Below, in pieces: positions 1 through 7,306 of a DNA stretch of 35,870 nucleotides. The notes under the pieces were generated by a model. The model did no database searches, was not told where the DNA came from, and saw nothing but the letters and a program-made list of their open reading frames with translations. Location: contig SHUI01000012.1 of NCBI GenBank assembly GCA_009697455.1, positions 1 to 35,870 of the forward strand, in the 5' to 3' direction. Position 1 is the first letter of the stretch, and every line of letters begins with the position of its first letter. The position numbers and the translations under genes were made by a program. Source of the stretch: Bryobacterales bacterium. GTDB taxonomy: Bacteria > Acidobacteriota > Terriglobia > Bryobacterales > Bryobacteraceae.

Positions 1-469
1 TGTTGTGGTAGAGCGCGTTGCCGCCCCAATAGCTGACGAACAAGTCGTCGTTCCCGTCGTTGTCGTAATCGCCAACGCAAACACCTTGGCCCCAACCGGA
101 TCGCACGAGGCCGGCCTTCACCGTCACGTCCGTAAAGGTTCCGTCACGATTGTTTTTGTAGAGCCGGTTCGTAGGCGCTGGGCCCTTCGCTTCGAAGCGT
201 GTTCCATTGACAAGGAAGATGTCCAGCCAGCCGTCGTTGTCGTAGTCGAAGAACGCAACGCCGCAGCCCGTGGTCTCGACCAGGAAGCGATTGCTCTTCT
301 CGCCGCCGAATATTGTTTTCGAATGGAGACCGGCTTCGCGTGCCACGTTGACGAAGCGCGCGCCAAGCGACTGCGAATGGCCCGCGATCTGATCGAAACT
401 GAACAATGCCGCGGTGCGCGCCAGCGACCCGATGAATTCACGCCGGGACCCTCTCCGCGACCCGCTCAC
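1..469 (-). CDS. CRTAC1/ASPIC-UnbV-type FG-GAP repeat protein, 3' part cut by window edge
   Basis: Only the first 156 residues are in the window. A twin-arginine signal is visible near the N-terminus (SRREFIGSLARTAALF, about residues 8-23), so export by Tat is likely. Two FG-GAP/VCBS calcium-binding repeats follow: FFDYDNDGWLDIFLVNG at about 73-89 and VGDYDNDGNDDLFVSYWGG at about 132-150, each followed or preceded by the LYKN/LYHN spacing typical of the CRTAC1 family. I chose the GTG at 469 because it overlaps the stop of the upstream TPR gene (GTGA), implying translational coupling. The family is extracytoplasmic and forms beta-propellers; the substrate or partner is unknown. TPR plus CRTAC1 pairs are common in Acidobacteriota and Planctomycetes. 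The family call is firm, the exact start less so. Confidence 0.85.
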   Translation of the reverse strand, partial: MSGSRRGSRREFIGSLARTAALFSFDQIAGHSQSLGARFVNVAREAGLHSKTIFGGEKSNRFLVETTGCGVAFFDYDNDGWLDIFLVNGTRFEAKGPAPTNRLYKNNRDGTFTDVTVKAGLVRSGWGQGVCVGDYDNDGNDDLFVSYWGGNALYHN

Positions 470-1698
470 CTTCCGCGCCTCGCCCCGACTGTCTCCGTTA
501 CAGACCGGTCAAATATCACCTTCTGTTCCGCCTCTCTGTTCGCCTTTACGCGCGCGGCTTCGGCGTAGGCCAGCCTGCTCCCCTCAGTGTCGCCCTTGGC
601 CCGCAGGATTTGCCCCATCACCATATGCGGACCGGGGGACTCAGGGTCGAGCCGGATCGCTTCCCTCAATGCCTCAATCGCTTCCTCATTCTTGCCCTGT
701 TGCCTGAGGACCGTGCCAAGCATCGCAAAGGCTTCCGCATAGGCCGGGTTCCCATCTGCTGCGGCGCGCATTTCCCCTTCCGCCTCGGCCAACTCGCCCG
801 CCTGCCAGTGCGTAATGCCAAGCGTGTAATGCGCCTCCGCAATTTTCGGATCTAGTTCGATCGCGCGCCGCAGGGAACGCTTGGCGCCTTCGAGGTCGTC
901 CTTCTGTTTCAACGCCAATCCGAGATTGTAGTGCATCGGCGCCGATTTCGGATCGAGCGCCAGCGCTTTCTCATACGCCGATATCGCCTTTGCGAATTCA
1001 CCCTTCTGCAGCCACGCGAAACCGGTATTGCCGAGCGCCGCGACGTTGTTCGGATCCCGCGCCAGGACCTTTTGGAATTGTTCAAGTGCGCGGTCGGCCT
1101 GTCCGGCCTCGACCAGGACAAAGCCGAGGTTGTTGCGGGCGTCCGCGTTCCAGGGGTTTAGCTCCACGGCTTTCGCGTACGCGCCCGATGCGGCCCTCCG
1201 ATCGCCCGAGCGTTGCGCCGTGAGCCCCAGCCGGTACCATGCCGTTCCGTCTTGCGGCTTCAACGCCACGGCGGCATGAAACTCCACCATGGCTTCGCGG
1301 TAGCGCTCAAGTTGATCGAGAGCCTGCGCATACCGTGACCGGTACTCGAAATCCTTAGGCCGACCTTCCGCGGCGCGCTTCAATAGTTCCAAAGCTTTCT
1401 CGCCCGGTGACTCCAGCCACAGCGCGACGCCTAGATGAAAGGCCGCGGGTGAGTACCCAGGGCTCATCGTCAGCGCTTTCTCGAAGTGCGCGATGGCCTC
1501 GGATCGCCGCGCCAGAACGGCCAGCAGAAACCCCGTCTCGTCTTCGACTTCAGCCGATCGCGGTTGCTTTTCGAGCAGTTCCAACGCTCCCGCGGCATCT
1601 CCTTTGCTCTTCAGGGCATCCACTCCGGCGCGCCAGGAAGGGGATTGCGCGAGCGCGCCCCAGAGCAACGCCGGAATAAGAAGCGCCGTTTCGACCAT
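466..1698 (-). CDS. Secreted TPR-repeat protein
   Basis: A 410-residue protein with a short hydrophobic N-terminus (LLIPALLWGALAQ, about residues 6-18) that looks like a Sec signal peptide. About ten tetratricopeptide repeats fill residues ~65-390, recognisable by recurring A-x-x-x-[FY]-x-x-A-[LV]-x-[LR]-x-P and [YF]-x-L-G-x-[AT] patterns. TPR arrays are protein-protein scaffolds, so a periplasmic or surface scaffolding role is inferred, perhaps for the FG-GAP protein encoded next on the same strand with a 4-base overlap. A GGCGG-type sequence about 11 bases upstream could serve as ribosome binding site. The gene is divergent from Oar receptor 1, separated by 65 bases. No enzymatic domain is visible. 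Confidence 0.88.
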   Translation of the reverse strand: MVETALLIPALLWGALAQSPSWRAGVDALKSKGDAAGALELLEKQPRSAEVEDETGFLLAVLARRSEAIAHFEKALTMSPGYSPAAFHLGVALWLESPGEKALELLKRAAEGRPKDFEYRSRYAQALDQLERYREAMVEFHAAVALKPQDGTAWYRLGLTAQRSGDRRAASGAYAKAVELNPWNADARNNLGFVLVEAGQADRALEQFQKVLARDPNNVAALGNTGFAWLQKGEFAKAISAYEKALALDPKSAPMHYNLGLALKQKDDLEGAKRSLRRAIELDPKIAEAHYTLGITHWQAGELAEAEGEMRAAADGNPAYAEAFAMLGTVLRQQGKNEEAIEALREAIRLDPESPGPHMVMGQILRAKGDTEGSRLAYAEAARVKANREAEQKVIFDRSVTETVGARRGR

Positions 1699-1702
1699 AA
1701 TC

Positions 1703-1731
1703 TTGACACCGCCTTTTCAGCGTACTACTCT
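1703..1731 (+). promoter_or_regulatory. Putative sigma-70 promoter for Oar receptor 1
   Basis: A perfect -35 box TTGACA (1703-1708) is followed after 17 bases by TACTCT (1726-1731), a weak -10 that keeps the T, A and final T. It lies in the 65-base divergent gap and would give a leader of about 26 bases carrying the AAAAGGGG ribosome binding site of the receptor gene. Confidence 0.45.
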
Positions 1732-1763
1732 TACCAACAGCACCAAAAGGGGATTTCGTAACC

Positions 1764-4700
1764 ATGAAGCTTGCGCGACTCGCGGCCGTCAGTGCCGTTC
1801 TCCTGTCTCTTTCCGCGTTACCTCTGAACGCACAGGCAGTCTACGGAAGTATCGTAGGCGTCGTAACCGATTCCGGTGGCGGAGCTGTTCCGGGCGCGAA
1901 GGTCACCATCACCGATGTCGGCCGGGACGTTAGCAATGCGAGCACTGCGAATGACTCTGGCATTTTTGCGCAGCGTTTCCTGATTGTCGGGCGCTACCGC
2001 GTTCGAGTCGAGGCCCCAGGGTTCAAGGTCTTCGTGCGGGATAACGTGAACGTGTCGGTCGACAGCGAGGTTCGCGTCGAAGCGAAACTCGAAGTCGGCG
2101 AAGTGAGCCAAACCATCGAGGTCAGCGGCGAAGTCGGTATTCTAAAGACCGAACGTAGCGACGTCGCGACTACATACAGCAACAAGGTCCTTACGGAACT
2201 GCCGATCCTCAGCCGGCGTTTCACGAACTTCCAGCTCATGACGCCTGGCGTGGTTTCGTTCCCAACCAGCCTGACCGCCGCGTCGGCCGAGAACCCCCAA
2301 GGTTCCTACCGCATGCTTGTGAACGGCCAGAGCTTCGCGGGCACTTCCCACCTGCTGGACGGCACCGACAACCACGATGCAGTTCTCGGCTGGATCGTCA
2401 TCAATCCCACTCTCGAATCGGTGACGGAGGCTAAGATCACGACCGCCAATTACGACGCAGAGTTTGGCGTCGCGAGCGCCGGCGTCGTCAGCGCACAGAC
2501 CCGCTCCGGAACCAATCAGATGCATGGTTCGGTGTTCGAATTCCTGCGTAACGATCACACCCAGGCTCGTAACCCGTTCACGCAATCCCGTGTTATACCG
2601 AATTCGAATGGACGCCTGATTCCACTTACGCAATGGAACCAGTTTGGCGGCGCGCTCGGTGGCGCGCTCCGCAAGAACAAGCTCTTCTACTTCGGCGACT
2701 TTCAGGGCACGCGCCGCAACACCGGCGGAGGCGCGCTCCTCCGCGTTCCCACCGAGGCGGAACGTAGCGGAGACCTTGGCGCAACCGGATTCCCAATCTT
2801 CGATCCGCTGAGCGGCGCACCCGCCAACCGCACGCGCTTTCCGAACGATCGTATTCCCGCGAGCCGCCTTTCCACGCAAACCGCGAACTTTCTGAAGTTG
2901 ATTCCGCTGCCGAACATCAACGCCGCTCTTGATCAGCCCAACTTCGCTTCCTCCGGCGGCGTGAAGTTCAGCGACGACGCGTTTAACGTTCGTATCGACC
3001 ACTTCACAACTGAGAAACTGCACGTCTTCGGGCGCTACTCCCTTCAGGACTTCCGCATGGTGGCGCCTGGCTCGTTTGGATTGGTCGCCGGCGGTCCAGG
3101 GTTCGACGCCTCGGGCTCCACCAGCGCCTACGCCGGAACCTCCGAATCCCGAAACCACTCCGTCGCTGGCGGTTTCGACTACAACCTCCGGCCTACGCTC
3201 TTGACCGACTTCCGCTTCGGCTGGTTTCGCTACAAAGTCTTTGGCCAGCCCAATGGGATCGGAACCTCGCCCGCGGCGGACGCCGGCCTTCCCGGTGTCA
3301 ACGTCGACAAGAATTTCAATTCCGGAATGCCTGCCTTCTTCATCAATGGCTACGGGAACGGTTTATTTAAGTTCGGCTATGCGCTCGGCGTGAATAGCTG
3401 CAACTGCCCGCTGATCCAGGACGAGAACCAGTATCAGTTCGTCAACAACTGGACCAACATCCGCGGCAACCACACCTTGAAGTTCGGCGCGGACATTCGC
3501 CGGGCGTTCAACCTCCGCGTGCCGAGCGACCGTCACCGCTCCGGCGAACTCAACTTCGACGCCGCCCGCACTCAGGGACCGAACGGCGGCGGCACGGGAC
3601 TCGCATCCTTCCTCATGGGCGACGTCTCCCGCTTCGAGCGCTACGTTTCGAATTCGCTCGATGCGCGCGAAACGCAGAACCGCTGGTTCTTCTTTGCGCA
3701 GGACTCCTGGAAAGTCACCTCGAAACTCACCGTCAACTATGGAATTCGTTGGGAAATCTACCGTCCGCAATTCGTCAATGGCGACCGCAACGGCGGATTC
3801 GTCGACATCACGACCGGCGAAGTGCGGGTCGCCGGAGTCAACGGTGTTGGCCGCGATCTCAACGTCACCTCTCCGTTGAACAACTTTGCGCCTCGGCTCG
3901 GAATCGCCTATCAGTTGAATCCGAAAACGGTGATCCGCAGCGGTTATGGCCGCGGCTACAATCTGGGGGTGTTCGGCTCGATCTTCGGACACAACGTCAC
4001 GCAGAACCTTCCCGTGTTGGGCATTCAATCGACCCAGCCCGCGAACAACTTCGACGCGGTCTTCACGCTGGCACAGGGCCCAACGGCGCTTGATCCCGCG
4101 AGTATTCTTGCCGCGCAGCCCAAGGGACCGCACGGCGACAACCGGCTGCCGAACGGCGTCACCGCGTTCGTCATCACGAACCCAATCCGGTTCCCCACGG
4201 TCGACGCGTGGAACTTCACGGTGCAGCGCCAGATCAACTCCACGTCGTCGTTTGAACTCGCCTACGTTGGCACAAAGGGCACGCACGTCTTCGCCGGTAC
4301 CGGCGGCGACTACGATCCCAATCAGGCTTCTATTGACGGTTTCGGAGTCACCACCACCAATCAACGCAAGCCGTTCTTCCAGCAGTTCGGCTGGAGCCAG
4401 AACTTGCGCTACTACGGTTCAGACGCTAGCAATAACTATCATTCGCTTCAGATCAAATTCGACAAGCGCTTCGCCAGCGGCTTCAACGTCATGTCCCACT
4501 ACACATGGTCGAAGAACATCGATTTCGACGGCACCTACTATCCTCGGGCGGCGAAACTGGCCCGCGCCGTCTCGAACAACAATCGGGCGCATGTGGTGTT
4601 TCTCGCCTCGCTGTATGAAGTGCCCGTGGGCAAGGGGCGCAAGTATATGAGCAACGCCGCCAAGCCACTCGACGCCTTGATCGGCGGCTGGCAGTTGAAC

Positions 4701-5141
4701 GGGACCTACTCCTGGATGGCCGGCCAGCCCTTCACCCCGAGCTACCGCGATTGCAACGCCGACCGCGACACCGGCTGGTGCCGTCCCGATCTGATCGGCG
4801 ACTACAGCGTTGGCGATCCCAACCAGTTCGGCTGGTTCAAGACCACGAGCACGCCACTCACCGCCAACGGGCAGGTGGATGGACCCTGGCAGCGTCCGCA
4901 GCGCGGCCGGTTCGGAACCGTCGGCCGCAACGCCATCGTCGGCCCGTCCTTCTCGCAGTGGGATATGTCGATGTTCAAAAACTTCGCGTTAAGCGAGGGT
5001 CTCAAGCTCCAGGTCCGCGCCGAATCGTTCAACTTTGGCAACCACACGAATCTGGCGAATCCCAATTCGTGCGTTGATTGCCCCGGCGTCGCCGGACGCA
5101 TCTTCGGCGCGTTCGCGAATTACGTGCCGCGGCAATGGTAG
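1764..5141 (+). CDS. Oar-type TonB-dependent receptor with CarboxypepD_reg-like domain (receptor 1)
   Basis: An outer-membrane protein of 1125 residues. A Sec signal peptide spans about residues 1-24 (ends LPLNAQA). A carboxypeptidase-regulatory-like beta-sandwich follows at about 27-110 (GVVTDSGGGAVPGAKVTITD). The plug is at about 130-270 and includes LLDGTDNHDA and the SAQTRSGTNQMHGSVFEFLR stretch typical of the Oar family. The rest is a long beta-barrel with many Y-G-x-R-W-E and NPKT-type strand and turn motifs, and the protein ends in an aromatic residue (...VPRQW) as barrel proteins do. AAAAGGGG sits 13-20 bases before the ATG. Family members are thought to move large substrates or proteases across the outer membrane with TonB energy; the substrate here is unknown. 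It is divergent from the TPR/FG-GAP pair. Confidence 0.93.
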   Translation: MKLARLAAVSAVLLSLSALPLNAQAVYGSIVGVVTDSGGGAVPGAKVTITDVGRDVSNASTANDSGIFAQRFLIVGRYRVRVEAPGFKVFVRDNVNVSVDSEVRVEAKLEVGEVSQTIEVSGEVGILKTERSDVATTYSNKVLTELPILSRRFTNFQLMTPGVVSFPTSLTAASAENPQGSYRMLVNGQSFAGTSHLLDGTDNHDAVLGWIVINPTLESVTEAKITTANYDAEFGVASAGVVSAQTRSGTNQMHGSVFEFLRNDHTQARNPFTQSRVIPNSNGRLIPLTQWNQFGGALGGALRKNKLFYFGDFQGTRRNTGGGALLRVPTEAERSGDLGATGFPIFDPLSGAPANRTRFPNDRIPASRLSTQTANFLKLIPLPNINAALDQPNFASSGGVKFSDDAFNVRIDHFTTEKLHVFGRYSLQDFRMVAPGSFGLVAGGPGFDASGSTSAYAGTSESRNHSVAGGFDYNLRPTLLTDFRFGWFRYKVFGQPNGIGTSPAADAGLPGVNVDKNFNSGMPAFFINGYGNGLFKFGYALGVNSCNCPLIQDENQYQFVNNWTNIRGNHTLKFGADIRRAFNLRVPSDRHRSGELNFDAARTQGPNGGGTGLASFLMGDVSRFERYVSNSLDARETQNRWFFFAQDSWKVTSKLTVNYGIRWEIYRPQFVNGDRNGGFVDITTGEVRVAGVNGVGRDLNVTSPLNNFAPRLGIAYQLNPKTVIRSGYGRGYNLGVFGSIFGHNVTQNLPVLGIQSTQPANNFDAVFTLAQGPTALDPASILAAQPKGPHGDNRLPNGVTAFVITNPIRFPTVDAWNFTVQRQINSTSSFELAYVGTKGTHVFAGTGGDYDPNQASIDGFGVTTTNQRKPFFQQFGWSQNLRYYGSDASNNYHSLQIKFDKRFASGFNVMSHYTWSKNIDFDGTYYPRAAKLARAVSNNNRAHVVFLASLYEVPVGKGRKYMSNAAKPLDALIGGWQLNGTYSWMAGQPFTPSYRDCNADRDTGWCRPDLIGDYSVGDPNQFGWFKTTSTPLTANGQVDGPWQRPQRGRFGTVGRNAIVGPSFSQWDMSMFKNFALSEGLKLQVRAESFNFGNHTNLANPNSCVDCPGVAGRIFGAFANYVPRQW

Positions 5142-5229
5142 TTCGCGGCGAAGCTGCAATTCTAGGGAACGGCGGGGTCGAGCGTACTGGCGACATTCGC
5201 GAAGGAAACGATTCCGCACTCCGGAAGTG

Positions 5230-5238
5230 TGGAATAAT
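5230..5238 (+). promoter_or_regulatory. Extended -10 element directly before a start codon
   Basis: TGG followed by AATAAT (5233-5238) matches an extended -10 (TGnTATAAT, one mismatch). The expected transcription start falls about two bases before the ATG at 5247, so a leaderless or nearly leaderless mRNA is predicted. No convincing -35 is seen, and there is no Shine-Dalgarno sequence. Confidence 0.45.
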
Positions 5239-5246
5239 AACGAACC

Positions 5247-6385
5247 ATGCGAATTCTGTTGCTTCTCGCCACCTTTAGTATTGCCTTCGCGCAATCGACC
5301 ACGGTTTTTGAAGACCGTCCGGCGCTCATCGTTGCGAACGACAAACTGGAACTTACGGTGATGGCGGAGGGCGGGGCGCTCGCGAACCTGATCCTCCGGG
5401 ACGATCCGGCAAAGTTGAGCCCGCTCTGGAATCCTGCGCGTATCGCCCGCGAGGCCGGCAAGCCCGCGCGCTTCGGAAATTCGCGCGGGCACTTTGTGTG
5501 CGTGGACGGCTTCGGCCCCGTATCCAAAGAGGAACAGGCCGCTGGTTTGCCGGGTCACGGCGAGGCGCACGCGCTGCCGTGGGAAACGCGATCCCACACG
5601 AAGGAAGGCAATACGTCTGTCCTCACGCAGTCCGTGAAGTTGCCGGTCGTACAGGAAGTTTTGACCCGTACGATCCGCATCGTGGATTCGGAAAATGTCG
5701 TCTACGTTCACAGTGAACTCGAGAACCTGATGGGGTTCGACCGCCCCGTCAATTGGGCCGAACATGCGACCATCGGCTCGCCGTTCCTTGAAGCTGGCGT
5801 CACCGTCGTGGATTTTTCCGCCGGGCCTTCGAAGACGCGGAAGCACGAAGGCAGGGGAGGCGGGCTGCCGCACCGCCTCACGTCTTTCGAAGATTTCACG
5901 TGGCCTATGGCTCCGGGGATCGGCGGAGGCAAGATCGATCTGCGCGCCGCGCCTGCGCCGCCGAATTCCGGCGACCACACGACGACCGGCTCGACCCTTC
6001 GCGCAGGCTCGTTTTCGTGACCGCGCTCAACCCCGTCAAGCGGCTGCTTCTGGGCTATGTCATCAAGCGCGAGGAGTCCCCGTGGCTGCAGACCTGGGAG
6101 AATTATGTTGCGCCGAATCAGATGGCGCGCGGCCTCGAGTTCGGCACGCAGCCCTTCGATCTGCCCCGGCGCGAAGTGATTTCGACCGGGTCCATGTTCG
6201 GCGTGCCGACCTACCGCTGGCTGCCTGCTAAGTCGAAGATCGGGACCGATTTCCTGATCTTCTACGCGCGCACGCCGGAAGGCTTTTCGAAGGTTGACGA
6301 CGCGAAGCTGGAGAACGGCGAATTGCGCATTGAAGACCGCGCAGCGGGAAAGCAGATTACGCTAAAGGCCTCACTGCCGTTGTAA
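5247..6385 (+). pseudogene. Secreted mutarotase-like protein, disrupted by a single-base frameshift
   Basis: The first frame (5247-6020) starts with a signal peptide (MRILLLLATFSIAFAQ) and contains a conserved-looking HGEAHALPWE segment and a WAEHATIGSPFLE segment. These recall the histidine-containing motifs of galactose mutarotase/aldose-epimerase-like folds; that assignment is tentative. Reading then fails: frame 1 gives a nonsense tail ending at 6020, while the -1 frame continues sensibly as RLDPSRRLVFVTALNP and runs to 6385, ending LKASLPL. Joining the frames near 5985-5990 (the ACGACGACCGG tract) gives one protein of about 379 residues. The lesion equals loss of one base relative to an intact gene. 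It may be real decay or an assembly error; there is no obvious slippery site for programmed frameshifting. Confidence 0.7.
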
Positions 6386-6460
6386 GAACTGGTGCGCGAC
6401 GAAGTCTTCTGCCGGCCGGAAGTTAATGCGCCTTCGGCTCGATGCGCGTTTACGCGAGGT

Positions 6461-6484
6461 TTCGCCGGACGTAGGAACGGCGAA
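6461..6484 (+). terminator. Hairpin downstream of the frameshifted gene, possible terminator
   Basis: A perfect 7-base inverted repeat TTCGCCG / CGGCGAA with a 10-base loop, followed by TTT. It lies 76 bases after the stop of the frameshifted gene. The stem is short and the T tract weak, so terminator function is only possible. Confidence 0.3.
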
Positions 6485-6913
6485 TTTGCGCTGGCGAGCG
6501 CGCGTTTCGATGCGGGACGACGGATCGTGATCTTGCGCGCGTGCGGCGGCAGTGATGGCGAAGGGGCTGTTGCAATTCGCAACCGGTGGGAGGCGAACAT
6601 TTTGTCGCCTGTAGCGAACCACTCTTGGCCCCGAGCCATGCGAGGGCGGCGGCAACGTCGCACTTGAAGCGTTGGACAGGGGTATCTGCAGGCTGGGTAT
6701 TGAGCTCCGAAATAGTGTGTTCCGGGGAGCCGACCCCAAGCATGCAGAGAAATTCCAACCACGTGCACGTGCTGCTGTTGCCGAAAATCGCGCCATCCCG
6801 CTCCCTCGACTGCTCCGGGCCGTTTCGAACACGATCACCGGAGAAGGAAAAGCACGCGATTGCAACGCCACAAGTCCGGGGTCCTTGGCGGCTAGTCCCG
6901 ATCCAGAGGTGAC

Positions 6914-6943
6914 ACTGTTTGGTTGCATCTACACCCAAACAGT
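6914..6943. repeat. 9-base perfect inverted repeat, possible operator
   Basis: ACTGTTTGG (6914-6922) and CCAAACAGT (6935-6943) are exact reverse complements separated by 12 bases. The element ends 43 bases before the start codon at 6986 and has no T tract after it. A bound dimeric regulator fits the size and place better than a terminator. Confidence 0.5.
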
Positions 6944-6973
6944 CCCGCGTCGACGCCGGTAACAGGAAAGTCC

Positions 6974-6979
6974 TATACT
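6974..6979 (+). promoter_or_regulatory. -10 element predicting a leaderless transcript
   Basis: TATACT matches TATAAT at five of six positions. Its last base lies seven bases before the ATG at 6986, so the predicted transcription start is the A of the start codon. No Shine-Dalgarno sequence precedes this gene. Confidence 0.5.
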
Positions 6980-6985
6980 TAAGCG

Positions 6986-7306
6986 ATGCTACCCGGCATT
7001 GAAGCCGCATTGCGGGCTGCGGGTGTTGTCTGCCGACGCTTTGACGCCGGCCAAGTCGACGCCTTCATAATCGAGGATCTTCCCGAATCGCTCCGCGTTA
7101 CGGGAATCGACGGCACGGAAGGCATATTCGTAATCGCGGCCGGCGCCGTTCCCGGCCTGCGAATTCTCGAATCCGGAACGCTCTTCCTAACGGATGGAAT
7201 GGAACTCCTCATTCACCGCTGCGCGCCCGCCGTTCCCGAACCGCACGGAAATCTTCAGCGCCGCGCGGCGTGGTTTCAGAAGCGGCACGGTTCTAGCGGA
7301 CCTTGA
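6986..7306 (+). CDS. Small protein of unknown function (106 residues)
   Basis: I do not recognise this family. The protein begins LPGIEAALRAAGVVCRRFDA and is predicted to be a soluble, mixed alpha/beta domain. Several hydrophobic strands are followed by turns (VDAFIIEDL, GIFVIAAGAV, GTLFLTDGMELLIHR), and the C-terminus is basic. There is no signal peptide or membrane segment. A coding interpretation is supported by a good -10 box at exactly leaderless distance and sensible GC-rich third positions. Its end overlaps the 3' end of the opposite-strand Asp-box gene by 14 bases. An inverted repeat 43 bases upstream may be its operator. The reading frame is probably real; function unknown. Confidence 0.65.
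   Translation: MLPGIEAALRAAGVVCRRFDAGQVDAFIIEDLPESLRVTGIDGTEGIFVIAAGAVPGLRILESGTLFLTDGMELLIHRCAPAVPEPHGNLQRRAAWFQKRHGSSGP

Larger units (their letters stand above)
6386..6985. other. 600-base gap without a convincing gene
   Basis: Open frames exist on both strands, but their translations are rich in Arg, Ser and Pro with no recognisable domain or start context, so I treat them as chance. The gap holds two inverted repeats (6461-6484 and 6914-6943) and a -10-like element just before the next gene. Confidence 0.6.

Noticed and set aside
2142-3158. Long minus-strand open frame (338 codons) opposite Oar receptor 1
   Set aside because: It mirrors the codon structure of the receptor and has a low-complexity Arg/Val/Gly/Ala translation with no domain.
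3363-4364. Second long minus-strand frame opposite Oar receptor 1
   Set aside because: Shadow of GC-rich coding sequence; the receptor frame has clear family motifs throughout.
6386-6985. Search for tRNA or a decayed gene in the gap
   Set aside because: No tRNA-like T-arm or acceptor pairing was seen and no frame shows a domain.
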